A program made the translations under genes and the position numbers. From an uncultured Pseudomonadota bacterium (GTDB lineage Bacteria; Myxococcota_A; UBA796; SXON01), in NCBI GenBank assembly GCA_903921785.1, contig CAIXRH010000014.1, positions 1 to 64,000 on the forward strand: a DNA stretch of 64,000 nt, in the 5' to 3' direction. Under the pieces are notes generated by a model. That model had not been told where the DNA came from, ran no database searches, and worked only from the letters and a program-made list of their open reading frames with translations. Below, one piece after another: positions 17,886-28,441 of the stretch. Each line of letters starts with the position of its first letter. Position 1 is the stretch's first letter.

Positions 17886-20180
17886 ATGCTGTTCTCCCTG
17901 ATCCTCTGGTCCTGCGCCGCTCGTTCCGTCCCCACCGACGTCGCCCCCCCGGATGTCGACGCGAAGAACGGCACGATGGTCCCCGAAGCGGCCCCCGTGG
18001 CGAAGCCCGAGGTCCGGCTCCCCTCCGGCCAGCCGGTGGTCCGGGAGTGTTTCGCCGAGTCGCGCCGGGAGCGCGGCAGCGTGGGCAGCCGCTCGGGAAG
18101 TGGCGGCAAGGGTGGCGGCGGCTACGGCTCCGGCCCCGGTAGCAGCTCCTCCACCCGGTCGAAGTCGCCGGCCCCGATGACCGCCTCCGCGCCGCCCCCG
18201 CCCCCCGCCCCGAAGCCCACCGCCGCCCCCGCCAAGTCGGCGCCGAGCGCCTACGCCGCCGACGAGTCCGCCGCGGCGAGCGGCGCCGGCGGCTTGAGCT
18301 CGTACGAAACGCTCGGCAACGCCGGCCCCAGCGGCGGTGCGACGATGGGCGCCAACGCGGCCGGCGAGGGCAAGGGCGACAGTGGCGGCGGTCTCGCGAA
18401 GCAGAAGACCGCCCGCGCCACCAGCTCTCCCGCCGCCGACGCCGCCCCTGCCGCCGAGTACGCCCCCGCCGAGCCGGCGATGAGCCAGGGCCAGGCCGCG
18501 AGCACCGACAAGGACATGAAGTCCGGCGCGAAAAAGGAGACCGAAGACGCCAAGCCGCGCTCGATGACCCCGACCCCCGTGGTCGTCGCCGACCGCGAGG
18601 AAGCCGACCAGCCCGACGCCCGCTGGGACTGGGGCGGCGTGACCTACCTCAGCAACGACGACTCGATGTCGCTCGCGTCCGCCCAGCGCCTCCTCTGGGC
18701 CGTGCAGAACAAGGGCCCGGTCAAGACCAGCGAGATCCGCCCCCACGAGCTCCTCAACTACTTCAGCTTCGACACCAGCCCGGTCCCCGCCGGCGACACC
18801 TTCAGCGTGCTGGCCTCCGCCGAGCAGACCGACGCGCAGACGCTCTCCCTGGCCTTCGCGGTCAAGGGCGTCACCCCCGAGCGGAAGCCCCTCGACCTCA
18901 CGCTCGTCCTCGACCGTTCCGGCTCGATGGATGCCGAAGGTCGCATGGAGTACCTCAAGCGTGGCCTGACCAAGATGACCGACCAGCTCGAGCGCGGCGA
19001 TCGGGTCGACATCGTGCTCTTCGACGATGAAATCTGCTCCCCCCTGGAGAACTACGTCGTCGGCCGGGACGATCCGGCGCTGCTCGCCGGCGTCATCTCC
19101 GACCTCGCCCCCCGCGGCTCCACCGACCTCGATTCCGGCCTGCGTGAAGGCTACCGCGTCGCGAAGAGCCACGGTGAGGTCGAGGGCCGCAACCGCCGGA
19201 TGCTGCTCATCTCCGACGCGCTGCTCAACACCGGCGAGGTCAACCAGGACGTCGTCAGCGAGATCGGCAAGTCCTACGAGAGTTCGGGCATCCGCCTCTC
19301 CGCGATCGGCGTCGGCCGCGACTTCAACGACAAGGTCCTCGACATGCTCTCGGAGAAGGGCAAGGGCGCCTACGTGTACCTCGGGTCCGAAGCCGTCGTG
19401 GACCGCGTGTTCGGCGCCGGCTTCGGCTCGCTGACCCAGACCGTCGCCCACGACGTGCACTTCTCCCTCGACCTGCCCCCGTCGCTCGCCATGGAGAAGT
19501 TCTACGGCGAGGAGTCGAGCACCCACAAGGAGGACATCCAGCCGATCGACTACTACGCCGGGACCACCCAGCTCTTCGTGCAAGACCTCCACATGAAGGG
19601 CGGTCGCCCCGCGCGTAGCGAGTCGGTGAAGCTCACCGCCGAGTGGACCGACGTGGACACGGGGGAAGCCCGTACCCAGGTCTTCACCGCCTCGGTGGGC
19701 GACATCCTCGCCGCCGACCCGCACAACCTCCACAAGGGCCGCGCGCTCCTCGCCTGGACGGACATGATCACCGCCCGCAGCCTCGGCAACGACCCCTGCG
19801 GCGCCCCGTACCGCACCTGGGACGAGCGCATCGGCGACCTCGGCGACGACGCCGAGGTGGCCTGGCTCGACGGGCTGACCGCCCCCCTCTGCGGCCAGTC
19901 CCCGAGCACCCCCAAGCGCGTCGCGACCGTGCCCGGCGTCCCGTACAAGGTCAAGGTCGACGCGGACCAGGTGATCGCCGAGGTCGGCATCCAGTGCGCC
20001 GGCAAGACGCTCAGCGAGTCCCTCGCCGCGGGCAGCAACGTCGTCCGCTTCGACGCCCGCCCGGGCACCTGCCAGCTCGTGCTCTACGGAAACGTCCCGA
20101 TGTACGCCCAGGTCGACGTGCCCTCCACCGGCGGCGACATCCGTTGCGTTGTTCGGGGTGGCCGCTTGAGCTGCGGGTAG
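17886..20180 (+). CDS. von Willebrand factor type A domain lipoprotein (YfbK-like)
   Basis: LFSLILWSCAARS lipobox; PHELLNYFSFD..., DLTLVLDRSGSMDAEGRMEY (MIDAS DxSxS). Confidence 0.88.
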   Translation: MLFSLILWSCAARSVPTDVAPPDVDAKNGTMVPEAAPVAKPEVRLPSGQPVVRECFAESRRERGSVGSRSGSGGKGGGGYGSGPGSSSSTRSKSPAPMTASAPPPPPAPKPTAAPAKSAPSAYAADESAAASGAGGLSSYETLGNAGPSGGATMGANAAGEGKGDSGGGLAKQKTARATSSPAADAAPAAEYAPAEPAMSQGQAASTDKDMKSGAKKETEDAKPRSMTPTPVVVADREEADQPDARWDWGGVTYLSNDDSMSLASAQRLLWAVQNKGPVKTSEIRPHELLNYFSFDTSPVPAGDTFSVLASAEQTDAQTLSLAFAVKGVTPERKPLDLTLVLDRSGSMDAEGRMEYLKRGLTKMTDQLERGDRVDIVLFDDEICSPLENYVVGRDDPALLAGVISDLAPRGSTDLDSGLREGYRVAKSHGEVEGRNRRMLLISDALLNTGEVNQDVVSEIGKSYESSGIRLSAIGVGRDFNDKVLDMLSEKGKGAYVYLGSEAVVDRVFGAGFGSLTQTVAHDVHFSLDLPPSLAMEKFYGEESSTHKEDIQPIDYYAGTTQLFVQDLHMKGGRPARSESVKLTAEWTDVDTGEARTQVFTASVGDILAADPHNLHKGRALLAWTDMITARSLGNDPCGAPYRTWDERIGDLGDDAEVAWLDGLTAPLCGQSPSTPKRVATVPGVPYKVKVDADQVIAEVGIQCAGKTLSESLAAGSNVVRFDARPGTCQLVLYGNVPMYAQVDVPSTGGDIRCVVRGGRLSCG

Positions 20181-20200
20181 TCGGCGGCCTCCGCGTCGCG

Positions 20201-20226
20201 GGCCCCGGGGGTTGCCCCCCGGGGTC
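20201..20226 (+). terminator. GC-rich hairpin after the VWA gene, candidate terminator without U tract
   Basis: GGCCCCGGGGG TT GCCCCCCGGGGTCC inverted repeat downstream of stop at 20180. Confidence 0.4.
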
Positions 20227-20272
20227 CGCTCGCGACTCGGTTCGTGGTATCCTCCGCCGCGCGGAGGTTCGG

Positions 20273-20962
20273 ATGTCGATCGTGTTTCTCGTTGTTTCCA
20301 TGGCCCACGCCGAGAACTGGGACGGGGTGTACAGCGTCATCTCGAAGGAGGGCGCCTGGACGAATCAGGCCATCCTCCTCAGCCACGGCGCCACCGGCGG
20401 GGGCGGGATCCCCGGTGTCGCGCTCACCGAGGCGTACTGCACGCCCGACACCTTCCGGTGGCCCCAGGTGATCGCCGCGGGGAGCACGGCAAGCTGGATT
20501 GTCTTCCCCCTCAAGGACGCCGATCCGGGGACGAGCATCACCTGCACGGATCACGTGGACTCGTCCACCAAGCGGACCTTCACGATCACCCCGTGCAGCG
20601 GCGGCGGGTGCCCGGCGGTCAGCGGCGCAGGTCCATGGATCGCGCCGGCCTCCAGCACGCCGATCGTGAGCCTGAAGCCCGGCCTCTACCACGTGACCTC
20701 CCACCGGGAGGACACCTCCGGCACCCGCACGAGCGCCACCGCGGACATGTTCGTCCGGCCCACCGCCAACGCAAACGAGCACCTGGAGACCTGGTGTGTC
20801 GGCAGCGGGTTCCTCTGGCCGCAGATGAGCCAGAGCACCGGCGGCGTCACCTACAAGCGCACGTGGTTGGAGTACACGGTTGACGCGACGAACGGCGCCC
20901 CCGCGACCGTCACCTGCCCGGGCGGCACCACCCGCGCCGACTTCAAGTACACGATCGACTGA
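20273..20962 (+). CDS. Exported hypothetical protein (229 aa)
   Basis: MSIVFLVVSMAHAENWDG signal peptide; in-frame within ORF 19643..20962. Confidence 0.65.
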   Translation: MSIVFLVVSMAHAENWDGVYSVISKEGAWTNQAILLSHGATGGGGIPGVALTEAYCTPDTFRWPQVIAAGSTASWIVFPLKDADPGTSITCTDHVDSSTKRTFTITPCSGGGCPAVSGAGPWIAPASSTPIVSLKPGLYHVTSHREDTSGTRTSATADMFVRPTANANEHLETWCVGSGFLWPQMSQSTGGVTYKRTWLEYTVDATNGAPATVTCPGGTTRADFKYTID

Positions 20963-20968
20963 GCGCGA

Positions 20969-23900
20969 TCAGGCGGGTGGCGTTCGGCCACCCGCTGCGT
21001 CCCCCGAGGGCGCAGCGGCGAGGTACCGGAGGATCTCGCCGCGGTCGAGGACCTCGAGGCGCACCCCGCCGGGCACGGGCTCGAGGCTGGGGCGGTCCAC
21101 GCTGGCCACCAGGGCAGGTTGGGTGATCGCGACCAACGCCAGGACCTGGAGGTGGATCCGCGGGTGCGAGGTCGTGGCCTCGCGGATGAGCTCGACGGGG
21201 TCCACGGAGGGGCCGCCGCAGGCCACGACCAGCGCCCCGGCCAGCAGCGCGGCCCCCGGCCGGTTCACCGCCCGCGCGGCAGCCGCCGACTCCGTGGCCC
21301 GGAGGATGCAAAGGGCGGCGTCGCCCTTCCGCCACGCCACGGCGGCGGCGGACAGGCAGAGGTTGGCGTGCACCAGGTCCTCGCCCACCAGGGCCGAGGC
21401 CGCGACCGTCTCGTCGTCGATGGCCTGCGTGAGCCGACCCAGGCGGTACTCGGCGCAGACCTGGAGGACGAAGCCCCACCGTTCGAACATCGGCAGCCGG
21501 AGATGGCGCGCCGCGAGGGTGAGGCGCTCGGCGACCTCCTGGGCCTCCGCGGACCGGAAGCTGTCCAGGAGCGCCACGGCGAGGTTGGTGTTCGCGACGA
21601 TCCGGCGGAGCGGCGTCGGCGCGAGGGCGAGGGACTCGGCGTGCCAGTGCGCTGCGGCCGGGAAGTCTCCAGCGGCGTAGGCCGCGAGGCCGCGCCAGCT
21701 CGCGAAGCGGGATCGACCGGCGGCGCTCATCGCGGCGCCCCCGTCCAGCTCGTCGAGAAGGGCGGAGATGGGCCGGGTCTGGCCCAGGTTGGCGCAGCGC
21801 ACGAGCACCGCCTGCCGCGTTCCCTCCAGGGTTTCGTGCTCGAACGGGCCCAGCGCCTCCGCGGCCGCGGCGGCCTCCGCCCAGCGGCCGCGCGTCGCAT
21901 CCGCGACCGCCCGGGCGAGGCGCGCGAGGGAGAGGGCGAGCGGGTCGCCGCGCCGCTCGGCGTACCGCGCGGTGTCCTCCGCCGCCGCGAAGCTGAAGTC
22001 CGAGAGCGCCACCCCGACGTGGCCGACGAGCGCCTGGCTCTCGAGGTCCTCCCGGTTCGCGCCGCGCGCGGCGCGGATGGCGGCCGCGTACAGCCCCTTC
22101 GCGCGCCCGAGGCGGGCAATGTCGGCGAACGACTCCGCGGCCTCCAACGCGGCCGCCACCGCGGGCTCGACCTCGGCGCAGGCGAGCCAGTGGCGCATCC
22201 GCGACTCGGGTTCGTCGGCCCGGGCCGCCGCCAACTGCCGGTGCATCCCGGCGATGCGCTCCTCGGGGAGGTCGTCGAGGTGCGCGGGGATCACGCTGGC
22301 CTCGACCCGGCCGTCCGCACGACGGTGCGCGTGCCCGAGGGCCTCGAGCTCCTGAAGCTCGAGCTCCAGCTCCCACACCGGAATCCCCATGGCGGCGCCG
22401 AGCGTCTCCATCCGCACCGGGCCGGCGAGCACCATCCAGGCGAGCACCTCGAGCAGCGGCGCCTCCAGCTTCAGAGGAACCGCGCCGCCGAGGCCGTGGA
22501 TCGCGATGCCCGGCCAGGCCTCCAGCTCGTCGAGTTGGGTCCGGCTCAGCGTGAGGCGCGGGGGGGCGCCCGCCGTGTCCCACGCCGCCCGACCGACCGC
22601 CAACCAGGTGCGGAGCTCGCGCTCGATCCGCACGGGAAGCCCCTGGGTGCGCAGGTAGAGGAGGCGGGCGCCGTCCTCGGCGAGGTGCAGGAAGGGATCC
22701 GGCCCGACGAAGAGGACGCGCAGGGCGTCCGCCGAGAGCGGCTCAAGCACCTCGGCGCCCGGCCGCCGGGCCACGATCGCGAGACCGCCGGCGGCGAAGC
22801 AGCGGTCCACCACTCGCCGCGTCCAACTGTCGTGCGCGTCGAGGTCGTCCACCAGCACGCGGAGCCCTCCGCGCAGCAGGGCGTCGAGCCGCTCGGCGGC
22901 GGCCGCGAGCCCACCCATGCCCTCGGGGAGCGCGCCGATGACCGGGAAGAGCCCCGAGAACGGACGATCGCCCGGCGTGAGCGCGACCACCGTGTGGCCC
23001 GCCGCCTCCAGCCGGGCCCGGAGCTGCGCCAGCAGCCGCGTCTTGCCCGTGCCCGCGCCGCCCGTCACCGCGAAGCTCCCGCCCTCCACCAGGGCATTGA
23101 ACGCCCGCTCCACGCACGCCTCGCGCCCGATGAACGGGATGGGGATCGGCGGCGCCAACGGCGCCCCGAGGACCTCCGCCAGACGCTCCGCGACCGCGCG
23201 CGCCGACACGGGCCGCCGCTCGGGTTGCCGCTCCAACAGCGCCGCGACCACCTGGTTGAGCTCGTCCGGCACCCCCTCGATCGGCGCACGCGGAAGCTCA
23301 ACATCCTCGCCGCGGAGGAGCGCGCGGAGGCCTTCCCCGGAGGGGCGACGCCAATGCCCGCCGAGCGCCTCGTACAGCATGACCCCCAGGGAGTAGAGAT
23401 CGGCGCGTAGATCCGGCAGACAGCCCCGAAGCTGCTCCGGCGCGAGATAGCCGACGGTCCCGACGATGCCCCCGGCCTCCGTCACGGGCTCCGCGAGGGG
23501 CTCTCCGCGAGCGAGCCCGAAGTCGAGGAGCACCACCCGCCCGTCGGGCTCCACGATCACGTTGGCGGGCTTGAGGTCGCGGTGGACCACACCCAGCGTG
23601 TGCACGCGGTCGAGGGTCTCGCACAGCGCGAGGGTGCGCCGAACCACCAGGGGCCAGTCCCCCTGCTCCATCGCCCCTGGGAACGCCGCCCCCGTGAGCA
23701 GCTCCATCGCGAGGTAGGGTTCGCCGTCCACCTCCCCGACATCGAAGAGTCTCACCACCCCCGGGAGCTGGAGCATGCGGAGCGCCGCCACCTCGCGCCG
23801 CACCCGAGCGCGGTGCGAGGTGGAGTAGACGAAAACCCGCTTGAGCGCCACGGGCGCGTCGGTGTCCACGTCGTGAGCCCGCCACACGACCCCGCTGCCG

Positions 23901-23977
23901 CCGCTGCCGATGGTGTGAAGGAGCCGGTAGCGGGCGTCGAACAGCGTCCGGCGCGCTTCGGCCGTCAGGTCCGCCAT
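20969..23977 (-). CDS. Serine/threonine protein kinase with C-terminal ATPase and TPR-like region
   Basis: IGSGGSGVVWRAHD, HRDLKPANVIVEPDGRVVLLDFGLA, GGAGTGKTRLLAQL Walker A. Confidence 0.93.
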   Translation of the reverse strand: MADLTAEARRTLFDARYRLLHTIGSGGSGVVWRAHDVDTDAPVALKRVFVYSTSHRARVRREVAALRMLQLPGVVRLFDVGEVDGEPYLAMELLTGAAFPGAMEQGDWPLVVRRTLALCETLDRVHTLGVVHRDLKPANVIVEPDGRVVLLDFGLARGEPLAEPVTEAGGIVGTVGYLAPEQLRGCLPDLRADLYSLGVMLYEALGGHWRRPSGEGLRALLRGEDVELPRAPIEGVPDELNQVVAALLERQPERRPVSARAVAERLAEVLGAPLAPPIPIPFIGREACVERAFNALVEGGSFAVTGGAGTGKTRLLAQLRARLEAAGHTVVALTPGDRPFSGLFPVIGALPEGMGGLAAAAERLDALLRGGLRVLVDDLDAHDSWTRRVVDRCFAAGGLAIVARRPGAEVLEPLSADALRVLFVGPDPFLHLAEDGARLLYLRTQGLPVRIERELRTWLAVGRAAWDTAGAPPRLTLSRTQLDELEAWPGIAIHGLGGAVPLKLEAPLLEVLAWMVLAGPVRMETLGAAMGIPVWELELELQELEALGHAHRRADGRVEASVIPAHLDDLPEERIAGMHRQLAAARADEPESRMRHWLACAEVEPAVAAALEAAESFADIARLGRAKGLYAAAIRAARGANREDLESQALVGHVGVALSDFSFAAAEDTARYAERRGDPLALSLARLARAVADATRGRWAEAAAAAEALGPFEHETLEGTRQAVLVRCANLGQTRPISALLDELDGGAAMSAAGRSRFASWRGLAAYAAGDFPAAAHWHAESLALAPTPLRRIVANTNLAVALLDSFRSAEAQEVAERLTLAARHLRLPMFERWGFVLQVCAEYRLGRLTQAIDDETVAASALVGEDLVHANLCLSAAAVAWRKGDAALCILRATESAAAARAVNRPGAALLAGALVVACGGPSVDPVELIREATTSHPRIHLQVLALVAITQPALVASVDRPSLEPVPGGVRLEVLDRGEILRYLAAAPSGDAAGGRTPPA

Positions 23978-23986
23978 GCCGTCCGG

Positions 23987-24526
23987 TTAACGCCGCGACC
24001 GCCAGCGTGCGCATTCATCGCTGAGAACCTCCGTCCACACGGCGCCAGCTTCCCGATCACGCCCGCACTCGGTGAACGTGACGTAGCCCGGGTACGCGGA
24101 GGTGCGATCCCAGTCCTCGGCAGGGTCGGCCGGAGGCGGTAGCAGATGATCCGCGTTTTCACGAAGGGGGTGGAGCCAGCAGGCTCGAGGTTTGTACGCC
24201 CAACGATCGAGCCCGTCGGCCTCGGCGAGCACCTGGAGCGCACATCGGGCATCCGGGAGACAGAACACACAACGCGTGCGCGGAAAGTGCGCAGGGAAAT
24301 CGGGGGATCGATACGCGTGGGGGCGCGTCGCCGTCTTGTGCGCGCCGTCCGCGGACTCCAGGAATCGGTCTGGGAGACCCGGAAAATCGCCGCGACGGCG
24401 GAAGACGAGCCGGCGTAGGGCGCGAGCCTCCTCCGGCTCAAGCCACGCACCGTCGTGGCAGCACATCCCCTCACACACCGCGAGGTCGCAGGCTTTGAGC
24501 TTCGCGGGCGTCACGGGCGCCGCCAA
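23987..24526 (-). CDS. YkgJ-like Cys-rich (putative Zn/Fe-chelating) protein
   Basis: CDLAVCEGMCCHDGAWL near N-terminus, later RCVFCLPDARCALQ; small conserved-type architecture. Confidence 0.55.
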   Translation of the reverse strand: MAAPVTPAKLKACDLAVCEGMCCHDGAWLEPEEARALRRLVFRRRGDFPGLPDRFLESADGAHKTATRPHAYRSPDFPAHFPRTRCVFCLPDARCALQVLAEADGLDRWAYKPRACWLHPLRENADHLLPPPADPAEDWDRTSAYPGYVTFTECGRDREAGAVWTEVLSDECARWRSRR

Positions 24527-25023
24527 TCTGTGAAACCCAGGGCCAGCTCCAAGGAGTCACGCCACTCGCCGCGGAGCTCGAGCGTACGCGGGACGTGGCG
24601 AAGCACCCGGAACCCGAGCCCGGTGAGCAGCCGCAGGCACCGCCGGTTCTCCGGGTCCACCTCGGCGTGGAGCTCGGTGAAGGCCCGAGGTCCGAAGCCG
24701 TGAGCCACGAGCGCCTGGAGCGCCTCGCGCGCGATGCCCTGCCCGTGCTGGTCACGACGGAGCAAGAACCCGAGCTCCGACGCCCGCCAGAAGCCGGCCT
24801 TGCCGACCACCACGCCATCACGCTCCACCACAAAGTCGTCTGGGCCGGACCCGTCGACGTAGCCGTGCATCATCCGGCGCACGAAGCTGGCCGTATCTTC
24901 CACCGACGGATGAGGCTCCGTGGACCAGTAGCGCATGACCTCGGGGTCCGACATCGCCAGGAACAAGGACGGAGCATCGTCGACCGTCGCATGGCGGAGA
25001 CGGAGGCGCTCGGTGAGGATCAC
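24511..25023 (-). CDS. GNAT N-acetyltransferase
   Basis: MILTERLRLRHATVDDAPSLFLAMSDPEVMRYW...RRDQHGQGIAREALQALVAHGF...ENRRCLRLLTGLGF. Confidence 0.92.
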   Translation of the reverse strand: MILTERLRLRHATVDDAPSLFLAMSDPEVMRYWSTEPHPSVEDTASFVRRMMHGYVDGSGPDDFVVERDGVVVGKAGFWRASELGFLLRRDQHGQGIAREALQALVAHGFGPRAFTELHAEVDPENRRCLRLLTGLGFRVLRHVPRTLELRGEWRDSLELALGFTDWRRP

Positions 25024-25595
25024 CGGCCTTCCGCCCGGGCAAGCGCCATCGACCCCGCGTCGCGGGCGAGGAGGCGCCAGCGGTCAAAGGGCCGTCCCCA
25101 GGCGGGCGAGCGCACCGCCCACGCGACCGCCTCCGGGAAGCCCACCCGCCGCGCCAGGAGCAGCGCCCGGGCCACGTGGAACGGCTCCGTGACCAGGATC
25201 ACCCGCCGCGCGTCGGGGAGCAGTCCGCGGGCGAAGAGTAGGTTTCCATGGGTGTTCCGACTCTTCTCCTCCAGGAGGATCACCGAGTCGGGAACCCCCG
25301 CCGCCAAGAGGATCTCCCGAGCCACCACGGCCTCCCCCGGCGGACCCGCGTGGTGTGCGCCCGTCGTGACCACCCACGGCGCCCGACCCGCGTGATAGAG
25401 TTCGGCCGCGCCCTCCGCCCGAGATCGAAGCGAACCGCTCGCGACGCCCCCGGGCAGGACCCTGGCGCCGAGGACGATGATCGCGTCCGCCGTCCCCTCC
25501 GCCGGTGCGAGCTTCGTCCCCGCCCACACCGCCGATACCGCGGCGGGCAGCTCCGTCACCGCGCGCAGGGGCAGGGCCGGGTCCCAGCGCCGCAT
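25020..25595 (-). CDS. YdcF/SanA/ElyC family protein (DUF218)
   Basis: ADAIIVLGARVLPGG, LRSRAEGAAELYHAGRAPWVVTTG, LEEKSRNTHGNLLFAR, ILVTEPFHVARA. Confidence 0.88.
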   Translation of the reverse strand: MRRWDPALPLRAVTELPAAVSAVWAGTKLAPAEGTADAIIVLGARVLPGGVASGSLRSRAEGAAELYHAGRAPWVVTTGAHHAGPPGEAVVAREILLAAGVPDSVILLEEKSRNTHGNLLFARGLLPDARRVILVTEPFHVARALLLARRVGFPEAVAWAVRSPAWGRPFDRWRLLARDAGSMALARAEGR

Positions 25596-26197
25596 CAGGT
25601 CTTCGGACGCCGCAGATACCAGGCAGCGCCGCCGATACCGAGGAGCACGAGCACCGCGGGGATGAGCTTCTCCAACGCGCCTTCGCCGAGGAGCCCGTCG
25701 ATCCGGGCGGTCAGCGATTCATCGGGGGGGACGGTCGCGTCCACCACCACGGAGGTGGGGCGCGGCTTCTCCATCAGCGCGATCTGCTCCTTGTCCCCCG
25801 GCTTCAGCCGCCCGTCGGTGTAGGTGGCGACCGGGGTGTACCAGGCGAACTGCTTGAACACCGCCGCGTGCTCGGGGACGGGGCTCGGCCGGCCACGACG
25901 CGCCCGAACGCCGTCCGCGATGAGGCGCCGGTCGGCGGGCGAGAGCTTCTCCACGTAGACCGGGTTGAACGGGGTGTCCGCGCGCTGGAGCATCCACATC
26001 GCCAGCGCCCGACTCAGCCGTGGGTCGCTCGGGTACTCGAGGAGCTCGGTGACGATGCTGGTCGCCGCCTCGTCCGTCTCGATGAGGCACTTGTAGGCCA
26101 TCGGCGAACCGTGTTCGCGGACGTCCACCAGCGCGGTGGGGACGGAGCACGGCTCGTCGGCCAGGGCGAACGAAGCGCCGAGGAGGAGGGCGATCAT
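25595..26197 (-). CDS. Exported/membrane-anchored hypothetical protein
   Basis: [18 protein letters not shown] signal; C-terminal [29 protein letters not shown] overlap with glpK. Confidence 0.7.
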   Translation of the reverse strand: MIALLLGASFALADEPCSVPTALVDVREHGSPMAYKCLIETDEAATSIVTELLEYPSDPRLSRALAMWMLQRADTPFNPVYVEKLSPADRRLIADGVRARRGRPSPVPEHAAVFKQFAWYTPVATYTDGRLKPGDKEQIALMEKPRPTSVVVDATVPPDESLTARIDGLLGEGALEKLIPAVLVLLGIGGAAWYLRRPKT

Positions 26198-27660
26198 GCT
26201 TTCGCCACCGCGGCCGCCCAGGCCGCCCGCCGGATGTCGCGGTCCGCGACCGAGAGCGTGGGCTCGAACACGCGGTCCCGCGCCCACGCCGCCGTGACGG
26301 CGTCCGGGGACGCCCAGAAGCCGACGCCGAGGCCCGCGAGGTACGCCGCGCCCATGGCGGTGGTCTCCAGGTTGGTGGGGCGCACACAGCGCACACCGAG
26401 GACATCTGCCTGGAACTGCATCATCAGGTCGTTACGGGCGGCGCCGCCGTCGACGCGGAGCTCGCCCAGGGCGCGACCGGCGTCGTGGGCCATCGCGTCG
26501 AGGAGGTCGGTGATCTGGAGGGCCACGCCCTCAAGGACGGCACGGGCGAGGTGCCCCCGGGTGACGCCGCGAGTGATCCCGACGATGACGCCCCGCGCGT
26601 CGGGACGCCAGTGCGGGGCGCCGAGCCCCGCGAGCGCCGGCACGAACATGACGCCCGCGCTGTCGGGAACACTCGCGGCGAGCGCCTCGACCTCCGCGCT
26701 GGTCTGGATGATCCCCAGCCCGTCCCGCAGCCACTGGACCGCCGCACCGGCGATGAACGCCGAGCCCTCGAGGGCGTAGGTGGTCTTGCCGCCCAGACGC
26801 CAGCCGACGGTGGTCAGCATCCCCGTCGTGCTCGGCACGGGACGATCCCCCGTGTTCCAGAGGAGAAACGCGCCGGTGCCGTAGGTGCACTTCGCCATGC
26901 CAGGCGTGAAGCACGCCTGACCGAAGAGCGCCGACTGCTGGTCGCCGGCGATGCCCGCCACCGGGATGCCATCCGGGAGGAAGCCGACCCCGCGCGTGAC
27001 GCCGATGATCCCGGCGTTGTCCACCACCCGTGGGAGGCAGGCGGCCGGCACGCCGAACAGCGCGCAGAGCTCCTCGTCCCACGCGAGGCGGTGGAGGTCG
27101 AACAGGAGCGTACGGGAGGCGTTGCTCGGATCGGTGACGTGTTCACCGGTGAGCTTCCACACGACGAAGCTGTCGATCGTGCCGTAGCGGAGCCGCCCGC
27201 TCGCCGCGCCTTCGGCGACCCCGGCTCGGTTCTGCACCATCCACTCGGCCTTGGTTCCGGAGAAGTACGGATCCAAGACCAGGCCCGTACGCGCACGCAC
27301 CTCCGCTTCCTTGCCGGCCGCCTTCAGCGCCTCACACCGCGGCGCGGTGCGCCGGTCCTGCCAGACCAGCGCCCGGCCGGCCGGCTCGCCCGTCGTGCCG
27401 TCCCAGAACAGGCTCGTCTCCCGCTGGTTGGTGATGCCGATCGCCGCGATCCGCCCCGGGTCCACGCCCTGCAAGACCGCCGTGACGGCCTGGCGGATGC
27501 TGCCCCAGATCTCGTCGGCGTCGTGCTCCACGAGGCCAGGCGCGGGGAAGTAGTTGGGGAACTCCACGTTCTTGGACGCGAGCACCCGGCTCTGATGGTC
27601 CACGAGAACGGCGGTTGAGCCGGTCGTGCCCTGGTCGATGGCGAGGACGAGGTCGGACAT
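26194..27660 (-). CDS. glpK: Glycerol kinase
   Basis: [86 protein letters not shown]. Confidence 0.97.
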   Translation of the reverse strand: MSDLVLAIDQGTTGSTAVLVDHQSRVLASKNVEFPNYFPAPGLVEHDADEIWGSIRQAVTAVLQGVDPGRIAAIGITNQRETSLFWDGTTGEPAGRALVWQDRRTAPRCEALKAAGKEAEVRARTGLVLDPYFSGTKAEWMVQNRAGVAEGAASGRLRYGTIDSFVVWKLTGEHVTDPSNASRTLLFDLHRLAWDEELCALFGVPAACLPRVVDNAGIIGVTRGVGFLPDGIPVAGIAGDQQSALFGQACFTPGMAKCTYGTGAFLLWNTGDRPVPSTTGMLTTVGWRLGGKTTYALEGSAFIAGAAVQWLRDGLGIIQTSAEVEALAASVPDSAGVMFVPALAGLGAPHWRPDARGVIVGITRGVTRGHLARAVLEGVALQITDLLDAMAHDAGRALGELRVDGGAARNDLMMQFQADVLGVRCVRPTNLETTAMGAAYLAGLGVGFWASPDAVTAAWARDRVFEPTLSVADRDIRRAAWAAAVAKA

Positions 27661-27714
27661 GTGGGGCTGGACTATCAAGGAATCCCCGACCGAGCCGACC
27701 GGCCGTGCGGGCCG

Positions 27715-28131
27715 TCAGTCTCCCAGCGCCGCCGTCGCCTCCAGCGTCGGCTCGCTCCTCCCGCTCTGGTTGTCGCCCCGGGTCCAGACCTCCACGCGGT
27801 CGGTGACGGACGGGAGGGTCATGGTGAGGTCGTAGAGACAGTCGCAGCCGGCGACCGCGGCCGGGTTCATGTCGATTGGCTGCACCAGGACGCTCAACCC
27901 GTCGTTCGCCTCGATCCAGAAGCCCTGCACGTCCTGGGCGCACCGGAACCCGACCGGGCCGACAGCAACGCTGGACTCCGAGTCGTTCTGGGCGAGCGTG
28001 GCGACGGGCTCCCCGACGCCGGTGTCGTAGGCGCTCTCGGAGCACTCCGCCTGGTGGAAGTCGGGGATGAGGTGCGCACCTTCGAAGTCGGGGGGGAGGT
28101 CGAAGCAGCCGAAGGCGAGGACGAGCAGCAT
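27715..28131 (-). CDS. Small lipoprotein, hypothetical
   Basis: MLLVLAFGCFDLPPDFEGAH lipobox-like N-terminus; 138 aa. Confidence 0.6.
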   Translation of the reverse strand: MLLVLAFGCFDLPPDFEGAHLIPDFHQAECSESAYDTGVGEPVATLAQNDSESSVAVGPVGFRCAQDVQGFWIEANDGLSVLVQPIDMNPAAVAGCDCLYDLTMTLPSVTDRVEVWTRGDNQSGRSEPTLEATAALGD

Positions 28132-28297
28132 GGTGACTCCAGGTGCCGAGGAACATGCACACGCCGTGCCGGGGGAGGCCCCCCGCGCCAGGTTCGGCGC
28201 CCGGGCCGCATCGCCCGCCGGGCGGAGCGTCGACGGGCGGCCCAACCGCGACACCAGGATCGCGCCTGGACTCCAGCCGCCACCGGAGCGCCGACGC

Positions 28298-28362
28298 GGG
28301 CTCGAAGCGCAACCGCGCGCTCGTTGTCGGTGGGTCGGAGCGCCGAGGGTGGGGATGCGCAC
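28298..28362 (-). repeat. Dispersed intergenic repeat, copy B (inverted relative to copy A)
   Basis: Reverse complement contains GCGCATCCCCACCCTCGGCGCT-N8-CCGACAACGAGCGC as at 16962..17025. Confidence 0.75.
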
Positions 28363-28441
28363 CCGCGCCGTCGCCACCCGCCGCCCCCTCCCCCCCGGGA
28401 TGAGCCTCACCGGCCTGCGAGGGGTCCGCCGCGATCGGAGC

